Assembly: GCA_946807835.1 (NCBI GenBank)
Contig: OX327706.1
Coordinates: 24,851,001 to 24,915,000 of the forward strand
Length of the DNA stretch: 64,000 nt
DNA from: Ailanthus altissimus
Taxonomy: Eukaryota > Streptophyta > Magnoliopsida > Sapindales > Simaroubaceae
Direction of reading: 5' to 3'
Below, piece after piece: positions 1 to 12,500 of the stretch (its first letter is position 1; the number at the start of each line of letters is the position of its first letter). The notes beneath the pieces are model-generated. The model was not told the origin of the DNA and searched no databases. It saw nothing but the letters and a program-made list of their open reading frames with translations. The position numbers and the translations under genes are program-made.

Positions 1-119
1 GCCCCCCAAGCAACATTATCAATTATAGCTATTATTATTATTATTGCCACATGGATCGGTCGAACGTAAGTCACGTAACACACTTGACAAATTATTCCGA
101 TTCCAATGGGCATGCAACT

Positions 120-1690
120 GCAGCCGGCCAAATGCTTTAGAATCTTAACAGAAGCAAGCACGAGCTCTCACTCACCAAATGGCCAAGTAATATTCATAAT
201 TAACGAACGAACGCCATGTGAGAGAGAATGAAACTGATCTGATGCAGCAGGGGTGACGTGGTGACACAAATGGCTCACCTTCTTCTCCAATCTCCACGCC
301 CCATGACCATGTGAGCCGAATCAGGGCCTAAAGGGGCAAGCCCATGTTGGTGATGGGGGCAAATGGCACTGCACCTTTTTTAGCCAACGAGAGAAGCCTT
401 TACTTTTTGCAATATTTGCATGACTTGCATGTGAGCTGTGACCATGTTTAATAAATTAACATGACAATTGAAAACCCATATATTGTATAAAAATTCATAT
501 TAATTTATTTTATTATACGGCGTTATGCATGCTATTGTTTCTAAACCTTGTCTTCATTCTAGAGAGAATCAATACCTTATTATGAGAGAAGTATATGCTA
601 ATATTTCGTAATTAAGTCTAATTTATGCATGGTCATGCACTCTAGTTTTCTTATAAAATTGGTTTTTAATTCTCAACACAAATTAATATTTCTAGAACAT
701 GAGTTTGACATCAACCATGAAATTACATCCTAGCGTTAATTTAACTTTTCTTAAATGTATTTTATTATTTATGTACTATTAAAATATGTTTACTTAAGCG
801 AAAACTTACAAATTTTTTTTATTAATCTATTGCAATAACTAATGGGATCTTTAAAATTTTAATCCCTTTAGAAAAGTTATAAGTAGGGGCAGAGTTGTTT
901 TTTAAGATTTAAGGAAGTTATGGCATTTTGCATTTAAAAAAAAAATTAAACTCAATAATAAATTTTTATATTTTTACTCTCTAAAATAAATAATTTTAAA
1001 TTTTTTAGCCTTTCTAAAATTTTAAGTTTAAATTTAAGACCTTCATATAATTTTTTATTTTTATATTTGACCCCATATTTAAAATTCTGGTTCTAGATCA
1101 AATTTGAGAAATTGACCTATATATTATTTATATAGATAGCATATATTATATTGGAATTATGGGAAAATGACATCACTAACATACAATCATATAGCTTATT
1201 ATACTGCAATTATATAGCATATTACATATTATTCGTTGCCAATAGCAGCCGGCCATGGTATTATTGCTTAATAATTAATCACGAGCCCATTAATAATTAG
1301 CCCAACTAATTAAACAAACACAATAAGATTAAGAACAAATAATGAAGCATATGGCAGAGCTAATTAAGCACACAAATGGCCAAATGATGGATGCTTGGCT
1401 CATCACTTGAATAAATATTTGGGTGAAGCCATGTGAACCGCACGGGGCCAACGGGGTGAGTGAGCCCATGAATCAAATGCATGACTTGCTTGTGAATGGA
1501 CCATATTCACAAATTAATGTATAAAATTCTCAACTTTATATTAATTTAATGAATTTTTTTTTGGTTTTTGGTAACTCGTATTACTTCATGCTATGCATAA
1601 TTTCTCCTGTCTATGTCTTATAATTTTCAGAGGCTTTTGGTGGACGTTAATTAGAGAGAATCAATGCTACAGCCTACATGAGCCCAGCAT
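120..1690. repeat. Diverged tandem duplication (about 120-620 and 1245-1690)
   Basis: The same series of short blocks appears twice in the same order. Both copies have cagccggcca, then aaatggccaa, then gccatgtga followed by a GC-rich stretch ending in gagcccatg or caagcccatg, then atgcatgacttgc or tgcatgacttgc, then an AT-rich stretch containing atattaattta, then tatgcat, and finally agagagaatcaat. The blocks are separated by diverged sequence, so this is an old duplication with a period of about 1.1 kb. I see no open frame in either copy. It could be duplicated promoter or intergenic DNA, or remains of a transposon. The order of blocks is seen directly; the duplication is inferred. Confidence 0.55.
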
Positions 1691-1950
1691 ATAATCATTC
1701 TATTTTCCATACTGTCCTTTCTGAAATTTTATTAAAAATAAAAATTAAAAGAAAAAGGAAAAAAAAAAAAAAGGTACTATGATGTAACTAATAAAACACT
1801 TGTATCCTTCAAAAAAGCACTTACTATAGTGATTCGATGTTAATAGGGTTGTAATGTACTTTCTCAGTTTAAGTCTTAAGTTTGAATCACCTTTCTTAAA
1901 AAATATTAATAACACCACACTACTCATTATCATATGATAAACTTATCTCC

Positions 1951-2603
1951 TTCTTACATGGGTAAATGCTATTTACCCTCTTTTAAATTCCTTAATAACT
2001 ATCAAAACTTTTATAATATTTAATAATATCTAAACCTTTCATATCGTTATAATTATAATAATATAAATTAATTTTGAAAAGATATAATAATTTTTTATTT
2101 TAAAAATTAACAAACGTTTGTACAATATCAAATAATAAAAATATATTATATAAACAATAAAATTAGTATACTTATATTATCAAATAATTAATTAAAATAA
2201 CGCAAGACTTTATTATATTATAAATTATTATTTAACACGAATGTCTACATTTTTGTTAAATACAAATATTCAATATCAACCATCATATTAATCTAACAAA
2301 TAGAAAAAAAATTATTAATTGCACTACAATATAAATTTATTATTTATATAATACTATTTAACTATTTAGAATTATGTTACACAATACTAATTTTATTATT
2401 TACACAGTAAATTATTACTATTTGATACTATATAGACTCCATTGTTGACTTGTAAAATAAAAAAAAATATTATACTATTTTAAAATTAATTTATACTATT
2501 ACAGTTATAACGATAGGAAAGTTTTGAATATTATCAAATATTAGAGAGATTTTAGTAGTTAGGTAATTTTTAAGGGGGTAAATAATAAATGCCATTCTTA
2601 CCT
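1951..2603. mobile_element. Fold-back MITE, MULE-like, with near-identical 9-bp flanks
   Basis: The element spans about 1960-2594 and is flanked by ttcttacat (1951-1959) and ttcttacct (2595-2603), an 8 of 9 match that fits a Mutator-type target duplication. The left end reads gggtaaatgctatttaccct, and the right end, reverse-complemented, reads tggcatttattatttacccc. The inverted repeat goes well past the ends. Left segments such as catatcgttataa, tataaattaatttt and aataaaattagtat reappear in order when the right half is reverse-complemented. Each arm is close to 270 bp, so nearly the whole element can fold on itself. There is no coding capacity. The family name is inferred from flank length and structure. 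Confidence 0.65.
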
Positions 2604-3540
2604 AAAAGGTAAGATAATGAAAACGTTTGCTTCGGTGCATGTAATTTTTATGTGTGTATTGTGTATCTTATTCTCACATAAATGTTGAGAGGTTCGACCT
2701 TGGTGCATTTGATTTTGATGTGCTCTTGTAGGAATAAAAAATTTAGCTTGTATATATAAGATCTAAGTGAAGTTTAGAGTGCACATGATTTCGAGTGGTC
2801 TTGTAGTTCCTTAATAACTCTTTAAACAAGTCTTAACTTCTTAAGCAAGTTTATAAGCGAGCTTAGGTTGTATATAAAAATTTAGTTTGTGTGAAATATT
2901 TAAACAAGCCTTAGAAAGCACTAATTTTGAGTGGTCTTAAATAGCTCCTTAGCTTAAATACTATTTTAAGTATCAATTTGAAAAGAAAAATGGTTAATTA
3001 ATAATAGAATTAATTAGTACATGATTAAAGAATTTATCATCAAATTAACATATTTTAATTTGAGACGCAATCATACCAGGTTGCGGACAATAATGTTGCA
3101 CAACTTGTACTTGAAGAATCCGCCCGATCGTCCACTTATGTGTACAAGGATGACGAGATAAACAGTACACTCCATATGCGACATGTCGTGTAGAATCGAG
3201 AAACATGCACTAGGTTTTAAGTGGACGACAGATCATCATCACACTACGTCGTTAAAAATTAGGATTTCATACAGACGACTTGTCATTCAATAATTTCAGA
3301 ACAGATGAATGATTTTTTAAGTTAGTTTTTGCAGTAAAGGTCTTAATTCACTCCACAAGATGATTTGCTACTATTACTTAGATCTTGTCCTTTCACAGCA
3401 TTTTATTTTCCTTGTAACAAATCTCTGTTTAATAAACTTCTATTCGCAAAATCATTTACAAGCAACTTCTTATGTAGTGGTGCTTGTACATTGTTGAAAA
3501 TTAAGGCTAAGTGTGCCACTTAAATGTACAAAAATTTCAA
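2604..3540. other. Intergenic, no gene seen
   Basis: AT-rich sequence downstream of the DUF241 gene, which is on the minus strand. Around 2640-2960 short phrases such as gagtggtctt recur with variation, which suggests an old repeat. Around 3090-3300 the base composition is closer to balanced, but I find no open frame there. The 3' untranslated region of the DUF241 gene should begin just below 3545. Confidence 0.4.
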
Positions 3541-3544
3541 ATCT

Positions 3545-4465
3545 TCAAGATGTAAGTACATTAAGGAGGGACACTCTATTTTGGATTAAGTGCCTAAACA
3601 GGCAATCTAATCCAGTCTCAAGACCATTGATGCCAAAATCAAGTGTCTCTAGTCTTTTAAGTGCTATTTGCACATCGGCCTTGGCATCACCACCTTTTCG
3701 GAGTTGCCCATGTAAAGAGTGCACAGCAAGATCAACACTACCCACTTCATTGCAAATCATCTCCAGGCCTGATCTTTGAGATGGTACTGAGATCAATTTC
3801 CTGATCACTGACCATCCCCTGGTCTCTGTCTTCATTTCTTGCATAGAGAGCAATAACAAGATGGATCGGAAAATGGAGATTGTGATGGCACTTGATTCTC
3901 TTAGCACTTTGATCACCATTGATACATGTCGATGATCATCTACATCGACCATATTATTAGATGATTCGGTGTTGGTTTCTATTTTCTTCAGTGCTCTAAG
4001 GCACTTAGAAATTTCCTTTTTCGACTTCTTTCTAATGCTAATATAAGCATTGATATTGGTTTCCATGCTTGAATCTCTACCTGATCTCCTTCGTAAAGCC
4101 GATTGAAGGTCTTGAACTTGCTCTTTCATGATCAAGATCAAGTCTCTTGCATTGCTGCATGCATCTAGCAATCCAATTGATTTTTCCAAGGCCTCTTCAA
4201 CCGAATTCCTATGTTGCTGATTGTGAAGAGCTTTTTGTGTGCTTGGAGAGTGAACAAGTTCCTCAATGCTATTGTACAACTCCGCAAGCCTTACCAAACC
4301 CTTTCGAATAGACCCTGCATTTGTTGGAATTGCTGCCAAAACTGATGATGATGATTCCCAGGTTGTAAATTTGTTCAAATCTGCTTCAATCTTCAATGAC
4401 TTGGGATGTAACCTAGCAGGCAAGCTAATGGACCTAGAATGAGCTTGCTTGGTTATGCCTGCCAT
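3545..4465 (-). CDS. DUF241 family protein
   Basis: A single-exon gene of 306 codons. The protein matches the plant DUF241 family. It opens with a short basic, Ser-rich leader ending in RSISLPARLHPKS (residues 11-23), followed by helical segments such as LVRLAELYNSIEELVHSP (about 58-75). The later conserved pieces are SIGLLDACSNARDLILIMKE (about 97-116), ISIRKKSKKEISKCLRALKK (about 142-161) and the C-terminal LIQNRVSLLNVLTS. It is mostly predicted coiled helix, with no clear signal peptide. The molecular function of DUF241 proteins is not known to me beyond weak links to development. The start is the first ATG after a TATA-like box at 4549-4555. A second, broken copy lies at 9.1-17.1 kb and shares this gene's upstream region. 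All residues checked against that copy read through here, so this copy looks intact. Confidence 0.9.
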   Translation of the reverse strand: MAGITKQAHSRSISLPARLHPKSLKIEADLNKFTTWESSSSVLAAIPTNAGSIRKGLVRLAELYNSIEELVHSPSTQKALHNQQHRNSVEEALEKSIGLLDACSNARDLILIMKEQVQDLQSALRRRSGRDSSMETNINAYISIRKKSKKEISKCLRALKKIETNTESSNNMVDVDDHRHVSMVIKVLRESSAITISIFRSILLLLSMQEMKTETRGWSVIRKLISVPSQRSGLEMICNEVGSVDLAVHSLHGQLRKGGDAKADVQIALKRLETLDFGINGLETGLDCLFRHLIQNRVSLLNVLTS

Positions 4466-4548
4466 GATCTTTACTTTTTCTGTAGAAATTAAAGCTCAAA
4501 ATCACTCAAGAATTCAAGTGCTGCTTCAATGGCAATGGCTCTTGAATC

Positions 4549-4555
4549 TATTTAT
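4549..4555 (-). promoter_or_regulatory. TATA-like box of the DUF241 gene
   Basis: On the minus strand this reads ATAAATA within ctcataaatagattc, about 85 bp upstream of the ATG. The same box and its surroundings occur at the matching place above the broken copy (17155-17162), next to the shared phrase cagtgagggctcca on the plus strand. Confidence 0.5.
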
Positions 4556-4559
4556 GAGC

Positions 4560-5420
4560 ATACAGTGAGGGCTCCACCTGTCCCTCCATGTCCAAGCACT
4601 TGGAATATGATTTGCAAATTAATGGTTCATCCGCCATGGCCATGGTAGCTATTGTTGTAACAGTTTCAGCTAGCAGCCTGCAACCCCCATATTCTTTTTT
4701 TAATCTCATGGTCTAATCACACGCAGAAGCATTGGAACAACCCAATTTATTTTGGCAAATTGCTAAATCGTTTAAAAGTCGCTTGCTTCCTTGTCTCCCC
4801 AATCATTATTGGTACCTTGTTCCAAACGAGGACTCGATCATAAACTTCTAAAAATCGGTTAAATAATTAAAGGACATAAAAGGCTGGCAATAATGATGAT
4901 TTGTCTGCTTGCCTAAGAGCCCATTTACCAAGAGGTAAGAGCAATGCAATACTTGAAGATAACTAGAAGACAAAGTGAGACAAGACAATGTTAATTTTTT
5001 TATTGTGCATAGAATTGGACCTCCTCAAGTCCAAGAATCTAGGCTATCATGAAGAGAAATTAGGGTTTAATACACCAATCTTGTTTCAAATTAAATACCC
5101 ATTTCAATCGGGGCCCGTATTCCGTAGCTATAAGATGTACTAGCAAAAAGTATATTGTTAATTCATCGAGAGGATGAATTATTAGAGACAAGGAAACAAT
5201 AGGTTCTACATTATGTAAAAGAAAATCTTGGGCTAATAGCAACTCATTTGTCTTTTCTGAAAATTTTTACAATTTTTGAGAGAGAGAGAGAGCATCAATT
5301 GTAATAAAATATTGTTGGATGTAATTATAAGTCAAACTTCAAACAATTAATAAGGTGTAGTTTTTGGTCAACAGTCAAGAAGAGGTGATAATTTGAGCTA
5401 ACTACTGAAACATTTAGGTG
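4560..5420. repeat. Upstream region shared with the second DUF241 copy
   Basis: Blocks here recur in the same order at about 17160-18040. They include cagtgagggctcca, caacctgcaa/cagcctgcaa, ccaagaatctagg/tcaagaatctagg, ttagggttt, cccatttcaat/ttcatttcgat, attccgta, and tttggtcaa(c/t)agtcaag. The duplication unit therefore covered the gene plus roughly 0.9 kb of upstream DNA. I see no gene here. A 60-codon open frame around 5060-5242 is not conserved in the other copy. Confidence 0.7.
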
Positions 5421-7330
5421 CTAAAGCCTAATGATCATAGCACCAGCCTCTTACAGCCTTGAGGGCAAAAAAGCCGATTGCTAGAGAAAATGTAGACAAT
5501 GGATCACTAAATAAAAAAACCCATATTAAATCACAACAAAGCTTTCAACACAATTCTTACGTAAGTGGTTTGTCCGAAAATTCATGCTTTAAGATGAAAG
5601 GAAATTTGTTTTTCCTAATAAGGTAATAATAGTTCATGTCAACACAACGAGAAAACACATGAATTGAATCATAAAACTAGAATAGGGGGAAATGCACAAT
5701 TAAATTAACTCGGGTTTAATTAATAACTATGCCCAGTTCTTTCACTGTTTAAATACTCAGATTGGACTTCTTTTCTTCTTCTTCTTGTTCATTTTTTGTA
5801 AACTAATTCTTTTTAATCATCTAGCAATAGAGAATTTGATGATAGTTCACCTCTCTTTCCTCGCACACAAAAAACAAAGAGATTTAAGCATTATGGGGTT
5901 TTTTTTCTCCCCAATTATTGTGAGATAAATTGACACTTTTATTAGTTTATAGTCGGAGAATAGGTCTTTTATGGATTTACGCTACGCAAAGTTTTATTTT
6001 GGGTTTGTTAAGTAGAAATTCGAAAGAGTTTTGGCCAGAGAACCTAATGTATCAACATCAAACAATCAAAGAAAAACTAGAGAGGACAAAAATAAAAAGA
6101 AAAGAAAGTAGTGGAGCAACAAAATCTAAATGAAATGGGGGAAGATTTTGGTGTGGGGACTTTTGGATTAAATGTAGGAAATGGGGAAAAGCCGGAAATA
6201 AGGGCAATTTTTTTCGTACTTCCAACTACTAAGACGTTTCAAAAGTTTCAGCGCAGAGCTGAAGCTGAGCGCCCAAAGCCAAGGCCTCTTTACGCAATTA
6301 GTCATTCATTCATTCCTCGCTAGTCACTTGTCCCTATCATTCTGCTCTGCTCTGTTCTGCTAGCTGGCTACTACCAAACACACACAAACTTCATGAAGGA
6401 TGATGATGGTGATTATGATGACGACAATGCCCCTCTACAGTCCCACATTAAGGATACAGTACCATCAACGGCTCTCATTTCGACACGTCCACCCTCTCTG
6501 CCATCAGTCATTTCGGAACGTGTGTGCGCAATTGTTTGTGTCTCGCTCTCTGACATTGACAACTTTTTAAGGGAAATTGCTAACAATGTAACAATATTTT
6601 ATTCTTTATTGTAACAATATTTTATTATTAAAGAAAAGTGAACAAATGTTCCGATAAAAAATGAAAAATTTATAAATAATTAATTATGTGGAAAAAGATT
6701 TTAGCACCGAATGAAAAAGTAGCGAGTTCAGTTTATTTTAGGTTTACGATGGGTTCTGTGACTGTGCTATAAGACTTCACGTAAGGAGTATTTTTTTAAT
6801 GCAGTGATATAAAGTTGATTTAATAGGATGAGTTCTTAAAATAGACAGTATTATAAAATTTTATATAAAGTGTGTATGGTTAATATAATAAAAATAAGTA
6901 ATAGATCGTGAAATATGTTTGAGTAGAAATTATGTAGTCTTTTATTTGAGAAAAATATTATTAAAAAAAAGTGAATAAATGTTCTATAAATAAAAAGTGA
7001 GGAAGATTATAAATTTATAAGGAGTTAATAATATCTTTGTGAGTTTTTAATTATAAAATATATAGTTTGTGAGTGTTTTGTAATTTAATAATAAGATAGT
7101 AAAATTTTAATCTGCGATGAACGTAAATAAATTATCGAATCATATAAATTTTGTGTGTTTTTTTTTACATTTTTCTCTAATTTATTATTAATTATATTTT
7201 CTTCTACTTTTTTTTAGTTTACTCTTAATTACTGAATTATATTATTTGAAATTATTGTTTCGGTTCAACATATCTCCTTTTTTTTAACACTTTAAAAGTT
7301 GTAACAAAAGTACTCTTCTCTCTCTCTAGG
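5421..7330. other. Intergenic upstream of MIR396, no confident gene
   Basis: AT-rich sequence with a more balanced part at about 6100-6560 containing short open frames, none similar to anything I know. One frame (6393-6614) begins MKDDDGDYDDDN and shows no recognisable domain. A direct repeat of tgtaacaatattttatt occurs at about 6587 and 6611. A second diverged direct repeat (gtgaacaaatgttc at about 6638 and gtgaataaatgttc at about 6970) lies 330 bp apart. The balanced stretch could hold distal regulatory sequence of the microRNA gene, but that is only a guess. Confidence 0.35.
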
Positions 7331-7337
7331 GATGGCT

Positions 7338-7346
7338 TTATATTTA
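7338..7346 (+). promoter_or_regulatory. Possible TATA box of the MIR396 gene
   Basis: tttatattta occurs about 150 bp upstream of the hairpin, just after a CT-rich run (ctctctctctag). A CT-rich stretch with a TATA element is common near plant Pol II start sites. No transcript evidence is available here. Confidence 0.35.
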
Positions 7347-7480
7347 CCATTGCTAGCAGAAAGTATTTACCTCAACTTCACTTGTAGCTAGCTATTAGCT
7401 AAGCTACATCTCCTTCACTTTGAGAGAATATCAAAGTGTTTAGGGTTTTGCATAAAGATGAAGATGAAGGTGAAGAAGAT

Positions 7481-7633
7481 GAGTCAGATCCTATCTTTCC
7501 ACGGCTTTCTTGAACGTAAATGAGCTTTGGGCTTCATATATGTGCATGATTTAACTTGGTGCATATATACAAATAAGCCGACTGAGCAAAGCTTTTACGT
7601 TCAAAAAGCTGTGGAACGATATGGGTTGATTCA
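7481..7633 (+). ncRNA. MIR396: MIR396-family microRNA precursor
   Basis: The 5' arm at 7497-7517 begins TTCCACGGCTTTCTTGAAC, which is the miR396 sequence apart from a G where many members have A at position 7 and GT as its last two bases. The 3' arm at 7597-7616 reads ACGTTCAAAAAGCTGTGGAA and pairs along its whole length with one bulged base and one G:U pair. Pairing continues outward (gagtca with tgattc; cctat with atggg) and inward (gaacgtaaa with ttttacgttc, agcttt with aaagct). The terminal loop region can also pair through atatatgtgca and tgcatatatac. In plants miR396 sits on the 5' arm, as here, and represses GROWTH-REGULATING FACTOR mRNAs. The family call is secure; whether this copy is expressed is not shown. 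The +strand hairpin is given as the likely transcript. Confidence 0.88.
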
Positions 7634-7639
7634 ATTGAG

Positions 7640-9120
7640 TTTTTTTTTCTCCCTCGATCTTGTTCTTATGGAGATATGGTAGATAAATATCTCTGTTTTA
7701 CTTTTTTTTTTTATAAAAAAATTCTTCTCAAGGGAGGTTCATTCTGCTTCCTGTTAATGTTTGTCCATTGTTTTAATGATAAAATTTATATTATTGTTTT
7801 TTCTTCATGATAAAACTGTCAAAATGAAGGTGCATTATGCTTCATATTTTGATAAATGGCCTTATTTTTATTCTTTTTAACATGAAAGTTTCTAGTTAAT
7901 GTTAATATTTGTCCATCACATTGCCATAACTAATAATATTATTTCTTTTGTATGATATATATTTCCATTGTTGAAACCCTTGCTATTACTGGGGACTCTT
8001 TTCTTTTGGTTTTTGGGCATATGCAAAGAGATATGGATCAAGGAAAGCAACAAAAAAATGTTTTAAGAAAAAAGAAGAAAACAGAAAGTAGTAGCTCTGA
8101 TTCTCTCTTTCATCTTTCATGCAAAAACATGCTTGGTTGACACAATGTGAAGGGCATAACAACAGTATAGAAGTAGAATTAACTTTTTGTACCAATTTAT
8201 GGCTATCGTTTGGTTTAACTTCGAAACACATATTTTGAAATAAACGTTGAAATATATTTGTTTTGCCAAATTAAAGAACAGTAGGTGACAAGTTATAAAA
8301 CCAAAGCATCAGAAGTTTCAGAACATACGACAATAGCCCTGAGCTATAAAAAAGAGATGGTGGGGTTTAGAGAAAATGCAGCTTGCAGGAGGGTCATGAG
8401 CATTATAGAGACACGTCATTTCAGTCCCCATATTTAAAGATGATAACTCATCACAACTCTGTAAGTGACTCAGTGTGTATCTATTCATTGGCAGGTGATT
8501 ACAGTCTGAGTTGTCCACCAATCCTTTTTTACGGATGACAAGTCGAGTTGTTTGGATTTTGTGTTTCATTGTTCGATCATTAGTACTTTTATATAAATCG
8601 ACATGTCGTTTTTATTGTTACATTCACAATTTCACATTCACACTTATTAATTTGCTGTTAATATCAGGGCAACCCACATCTTCTCAGCAGTTAAAATTCT
8701 TTGTATTAACCTTAAAATTGAACTTTACAGGTTAATTTTCTGTCTCTATATAAATTCTATTCATGATGTTTACATTACATGCAACTGGCATCATTAGCAA
8801 TTCTTACAGGAAAGAGCAGCTATGGCAATATGATTATTAAATGACAATTGCAAATTGGGCATTCAATACAGTAACGAAAGTGAAAACAGCTAATCAATGT
8901 ACTGGGTTCATAAAAGAAATGGAAGAGGATAGAACTTATATTGGATAGCAATGTTTCAATAAGAAAAGAAAATAATGAAACTTAATTATTTGGATAGCAA
9001 TTAAGTTTATATATACATTTTAACATTTACTACAACAATTTTCTCTTACAAAATTGAGTTTCCTTAACCTGGGCCAAGGCCAATCCTATAAAATATGGAT
9101 GCCAATGCCATGCCAGTTAG
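7640..9120. other. Downstream of MIR396, no confident gene
   Basis: AT-rich sequence. Some of it may be the 3' part of the primary microRNA transcript. Short overlapping open frames on both strands around 7952-8735 show no known domain, and their strands overlap, which argues against coding. At 9105-9160 the sequence becomes the tail of the second DUF241 copy (shared phrase gatgtacaaaaatttca). Confidence 0.4.
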
Positions 9121-9160
9121 ATGTACAAAAATTTCACATTATTATATCACCATAAAGGTG

Positions 9161-9529
9161 TAAAAGAAGTATTAGAAAATCAGAACTAGTCATCAATATA
9201 TGCCAACTCATCTACGTCAGCAAGTGATAAGGAGATAATAGAATGATCAGAGTTAGTTATAAGGTTGTTACAACAAACTTAATCTTTCCCACCAAAAATC
9301 TCTGATTTATATTTTTCACCATGTGATGTATTTACTGTAACTATAAATAGAGGTCTGATGTAATCATTTGTAGATGAATATAACTCAATAAAATTCATTG
9401 TTCAGCATTTTTCATTTTCTTTCCCGTTCTCTTCACAAATTTTGTTTGGCTACATTTTCTTGGAAAACATAATTTGTTTTTCAAGCACAGTACATTCACA
9501 GAACAATTAGATTTCAGGTTTTTGTTTCT
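9161..9529 (+). repeat. 5' LTR of the first copia element
   Basis: Begins taaaagaagtattag and ends ggtttttgtttct. It carries a TATA-type box in actataaatagagg and a polyadenylation-type signal in caataaaattcattg, both also present in the 3' copy. Confidence 0.9.
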
Positions 9530-9547
9530 TGGTATTAGAGTGGGCAA

Positions 9548-12500
9548 ATGGCAAACAGCTCAAATTCGAGTCAATCTCATACTTCGTTTCTCAATACTCA
9601 AATGAATTCTCTCACTCTTAATCAAAGTAATAATTTTACTTTTTCAAGTCCAATAAAATTGGATAGCAATAACTTTCTTCTATGAAAATCACAAGTCTTA
9701 GCCTGTGTAAAAGGCAATGAGCTGGAGGATCTATTAGTAAGAGAAAGAATTTGTCCAATCAACTCATTCATGTTGTTAATGGAGATCCAAAAGCTGCTCC
9801 AATCATTAATCCATTATTTCAATAGTGGAAAAGGCAAGACTCTCTCTTAATGAGGTGGTTACTTTTAACTATGACTGAATCTATACTTGGATCTATAATT
9901 CAATGCAAAACTTCTTTTGAAATTTAGATATATTTAGAACAAATGTTTGGTAGCCAATCACTAACTAGGCTCACACAACAATAGAAAAGGTAAGACTCTC
10001 TCTTAATGAGCTGATAACCTTGCAATGGCTAAAAAACTAGTGTCAAATTAAGATCTAATCTCATACTTGCTTGCTAGTCTTGGACCAAAATATGATTCAG
10101 TAACACTCTTGTCTCAATTAGATCTAATGTGATGACAATAACTGAGATTTATTCAGTTCTTCTTAGTCAAGAAAGAAGAATTGAGCTGTCAAATAGCTCA
10201 TCAAATAGTCGCATTTTTGCTAATGTTGCAAGTGGAGGTCCAAAGAACAAATCTAGATGTGGTTTTAATAACAAGTTAAGGTTTGATGGTGGTAGAGGTT
10301 ACAATGGAAATGTTAACCAGAACTCTCAGAATTCATAAGGAAGTTTCAAAAGCTGAGGTAGAGGTAGATAAAACTATAGTAATCAAGGAAGGAATAATAC
10401 TAAAGTGATTTGTTAGATCTATTTTAAAGTTGAACACGGTGCATTTAAGTGTTGGAATAGGTTTGATGAGGACTTTGAACCTCAAATACCATAAGCACAA
10501 ATTGCAATTGCAGCTCAGGAAAATAACCAACCCTAACCAGCAGTATACATGACACAAGCTGCATCAAATGCTAGTAAAGATCTGGACTGGTACATAGATA
10601 GTAGAGCTACCAACTACATCATTAATAATCACAATAATTTGTCTTCCAGCAATGAGTATAAAGGTAATGAAAATATTGTTTTAGGCAATGGTAATCTATA
10701 TATTGGTACTTTGCATTTGAAAACCTTAAACTCCTACAATTTGACATTGAAAAATGTTTTGCATGTTTCATGCATAACAAAAAACCCCATCAGCATTTTT
10801 AAGCTTGCTATTAATAATAATTTAACAATTAAATTCACCAAAATTTTATGTCTTGTAAATGATGTAAAAGGGAATGTTCTACTTAAATGAATATATAGAG
10901 ATGGTCTATATCAGCTCTCAACCCTATCAGTTCACCATGAGACCTCTGCAAATATTACTACAAAAATACTTCAAGTACCTATAATATCCCTGTAAGCTGA
11001 TTATAAGATAAATAAGTCAGATTTTGTTAAAAGATCTGATGAAATCAGCTCTAAATGTTCCTTGTCTTGTAAAAATAAAAGTTTGTTTAAATTGTTACAT
11101 AGAAGATATAGTCATCCTAGCACTGATGTACTGAGAAAAATTGTATTAAATGATGTTTTGTACAAGTCAGTAAAAGTAAATAAAAGCAATTATTTTTGTT
11201 ATAATTGTCAAATGGGAAAGAACTATAGACTACATTTAGAAAACACAGAAATAAAAACAACACAACCTTTAGAGATTGTACACACAGATGTGTGGGGACC
11301 AATACCCTTACTTTCAGGAGAGAGATATAGATACTATGTTAGCTATGTTTGATGACTATACTAGATTTACTTGGATATATCCATTGCAACAAAAGTCTAG
11401 TGTATTGAAGACTTTTGAATATTTCCTGAACCATGTAGAAAGGTTGCTACATAAGAAAGTAAAAACTATTCAATCTAACTATGATGAAGAGTTTAGGTCA
11501 ATCATAAATCTTTTGACACAAAGAGGCATTTATTATAGGTTTTCATCTTCATACACCCATTCTCAAAATGGGAGAGTGAAGAGAAAACATAGGCATTTAG
11601 TTGAGACTAGTCTAGCTTAATTAGCTCAAAGCAACTTGCCCTTAAGTTTTTGGTGGGAGGCTTTTTCAATAGCAATTTTCCTTATCAGCAAAATGCCATT
11701 AGTAGTTCTAAACTATATATGTCATTTACAACTTATTTTTAAACAAAACCTTGATTATAATTTCATAAGAGTTTTTGGGTGTGCATGTTATCCTCGTCTC
11801 AGACCATACTTAAAACACAATTTAACTTTCACACTAAAAAATGTATATTTGTAGGTTATAGTTCACAACATATGTGGCTAGGCATGTAAATTTTGATGAA
11901 TCTAATTTCCCTTTTAAAATAGATAGATCTTTTGTTGGTAATAATAATCTTTCTTATATGAACACAAATGGTCAGAAAGAGTGTGATTATCCCTCTCACA
12001 ATGTCATAATACACTATCCAAAACTTTACCATCAAGTGTTTAGAGCTAATACAAGTCCAAATATAAATGCCATTGTCTTTGAGAGCTCACCAAGTTATCA
12101 TCCAGAAACATTAAACTTAAACACACAGATAGACACTGAAACACTTCCTGATACATATACATATAACCAAATATTAATACAAAATTACTCAACCCAAGAT
12201 ATCCCTTAACAAAATTGTACAGTACCAAATGCAAATGAAGTATATGCTATAAATGTTCATCCAATAATTAAAAGATCAAATGATGGAATTTATAAGCCCA
12301 AAATATTACTTATTGAAACTGCAATAAAAATTCTCTATACTCTATATACTGCAAAAGCTTTAAAATAAGAACATTAGAAGAAGGCCATGGAAGATGAGTA
12401 TAAGGCCATAATAAACAACGCATAGACTTTAGTTCCATACAAGACAGATTACAAGGTTATAAGAAATAAATGGGTGTTCAAAATTAAGAAAAATCATGAT

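Noticed and set aside
6393..6614. Acidic open frame starting MKDDDGDYDDDN
   Set aside because: Short, no domain, GAT-repeat origin; may be chance.
8318..8735. Overlapping frames on opposite strands downstream of MIR396
   Set aside because: Neither has a known domain, and the strands overlap.
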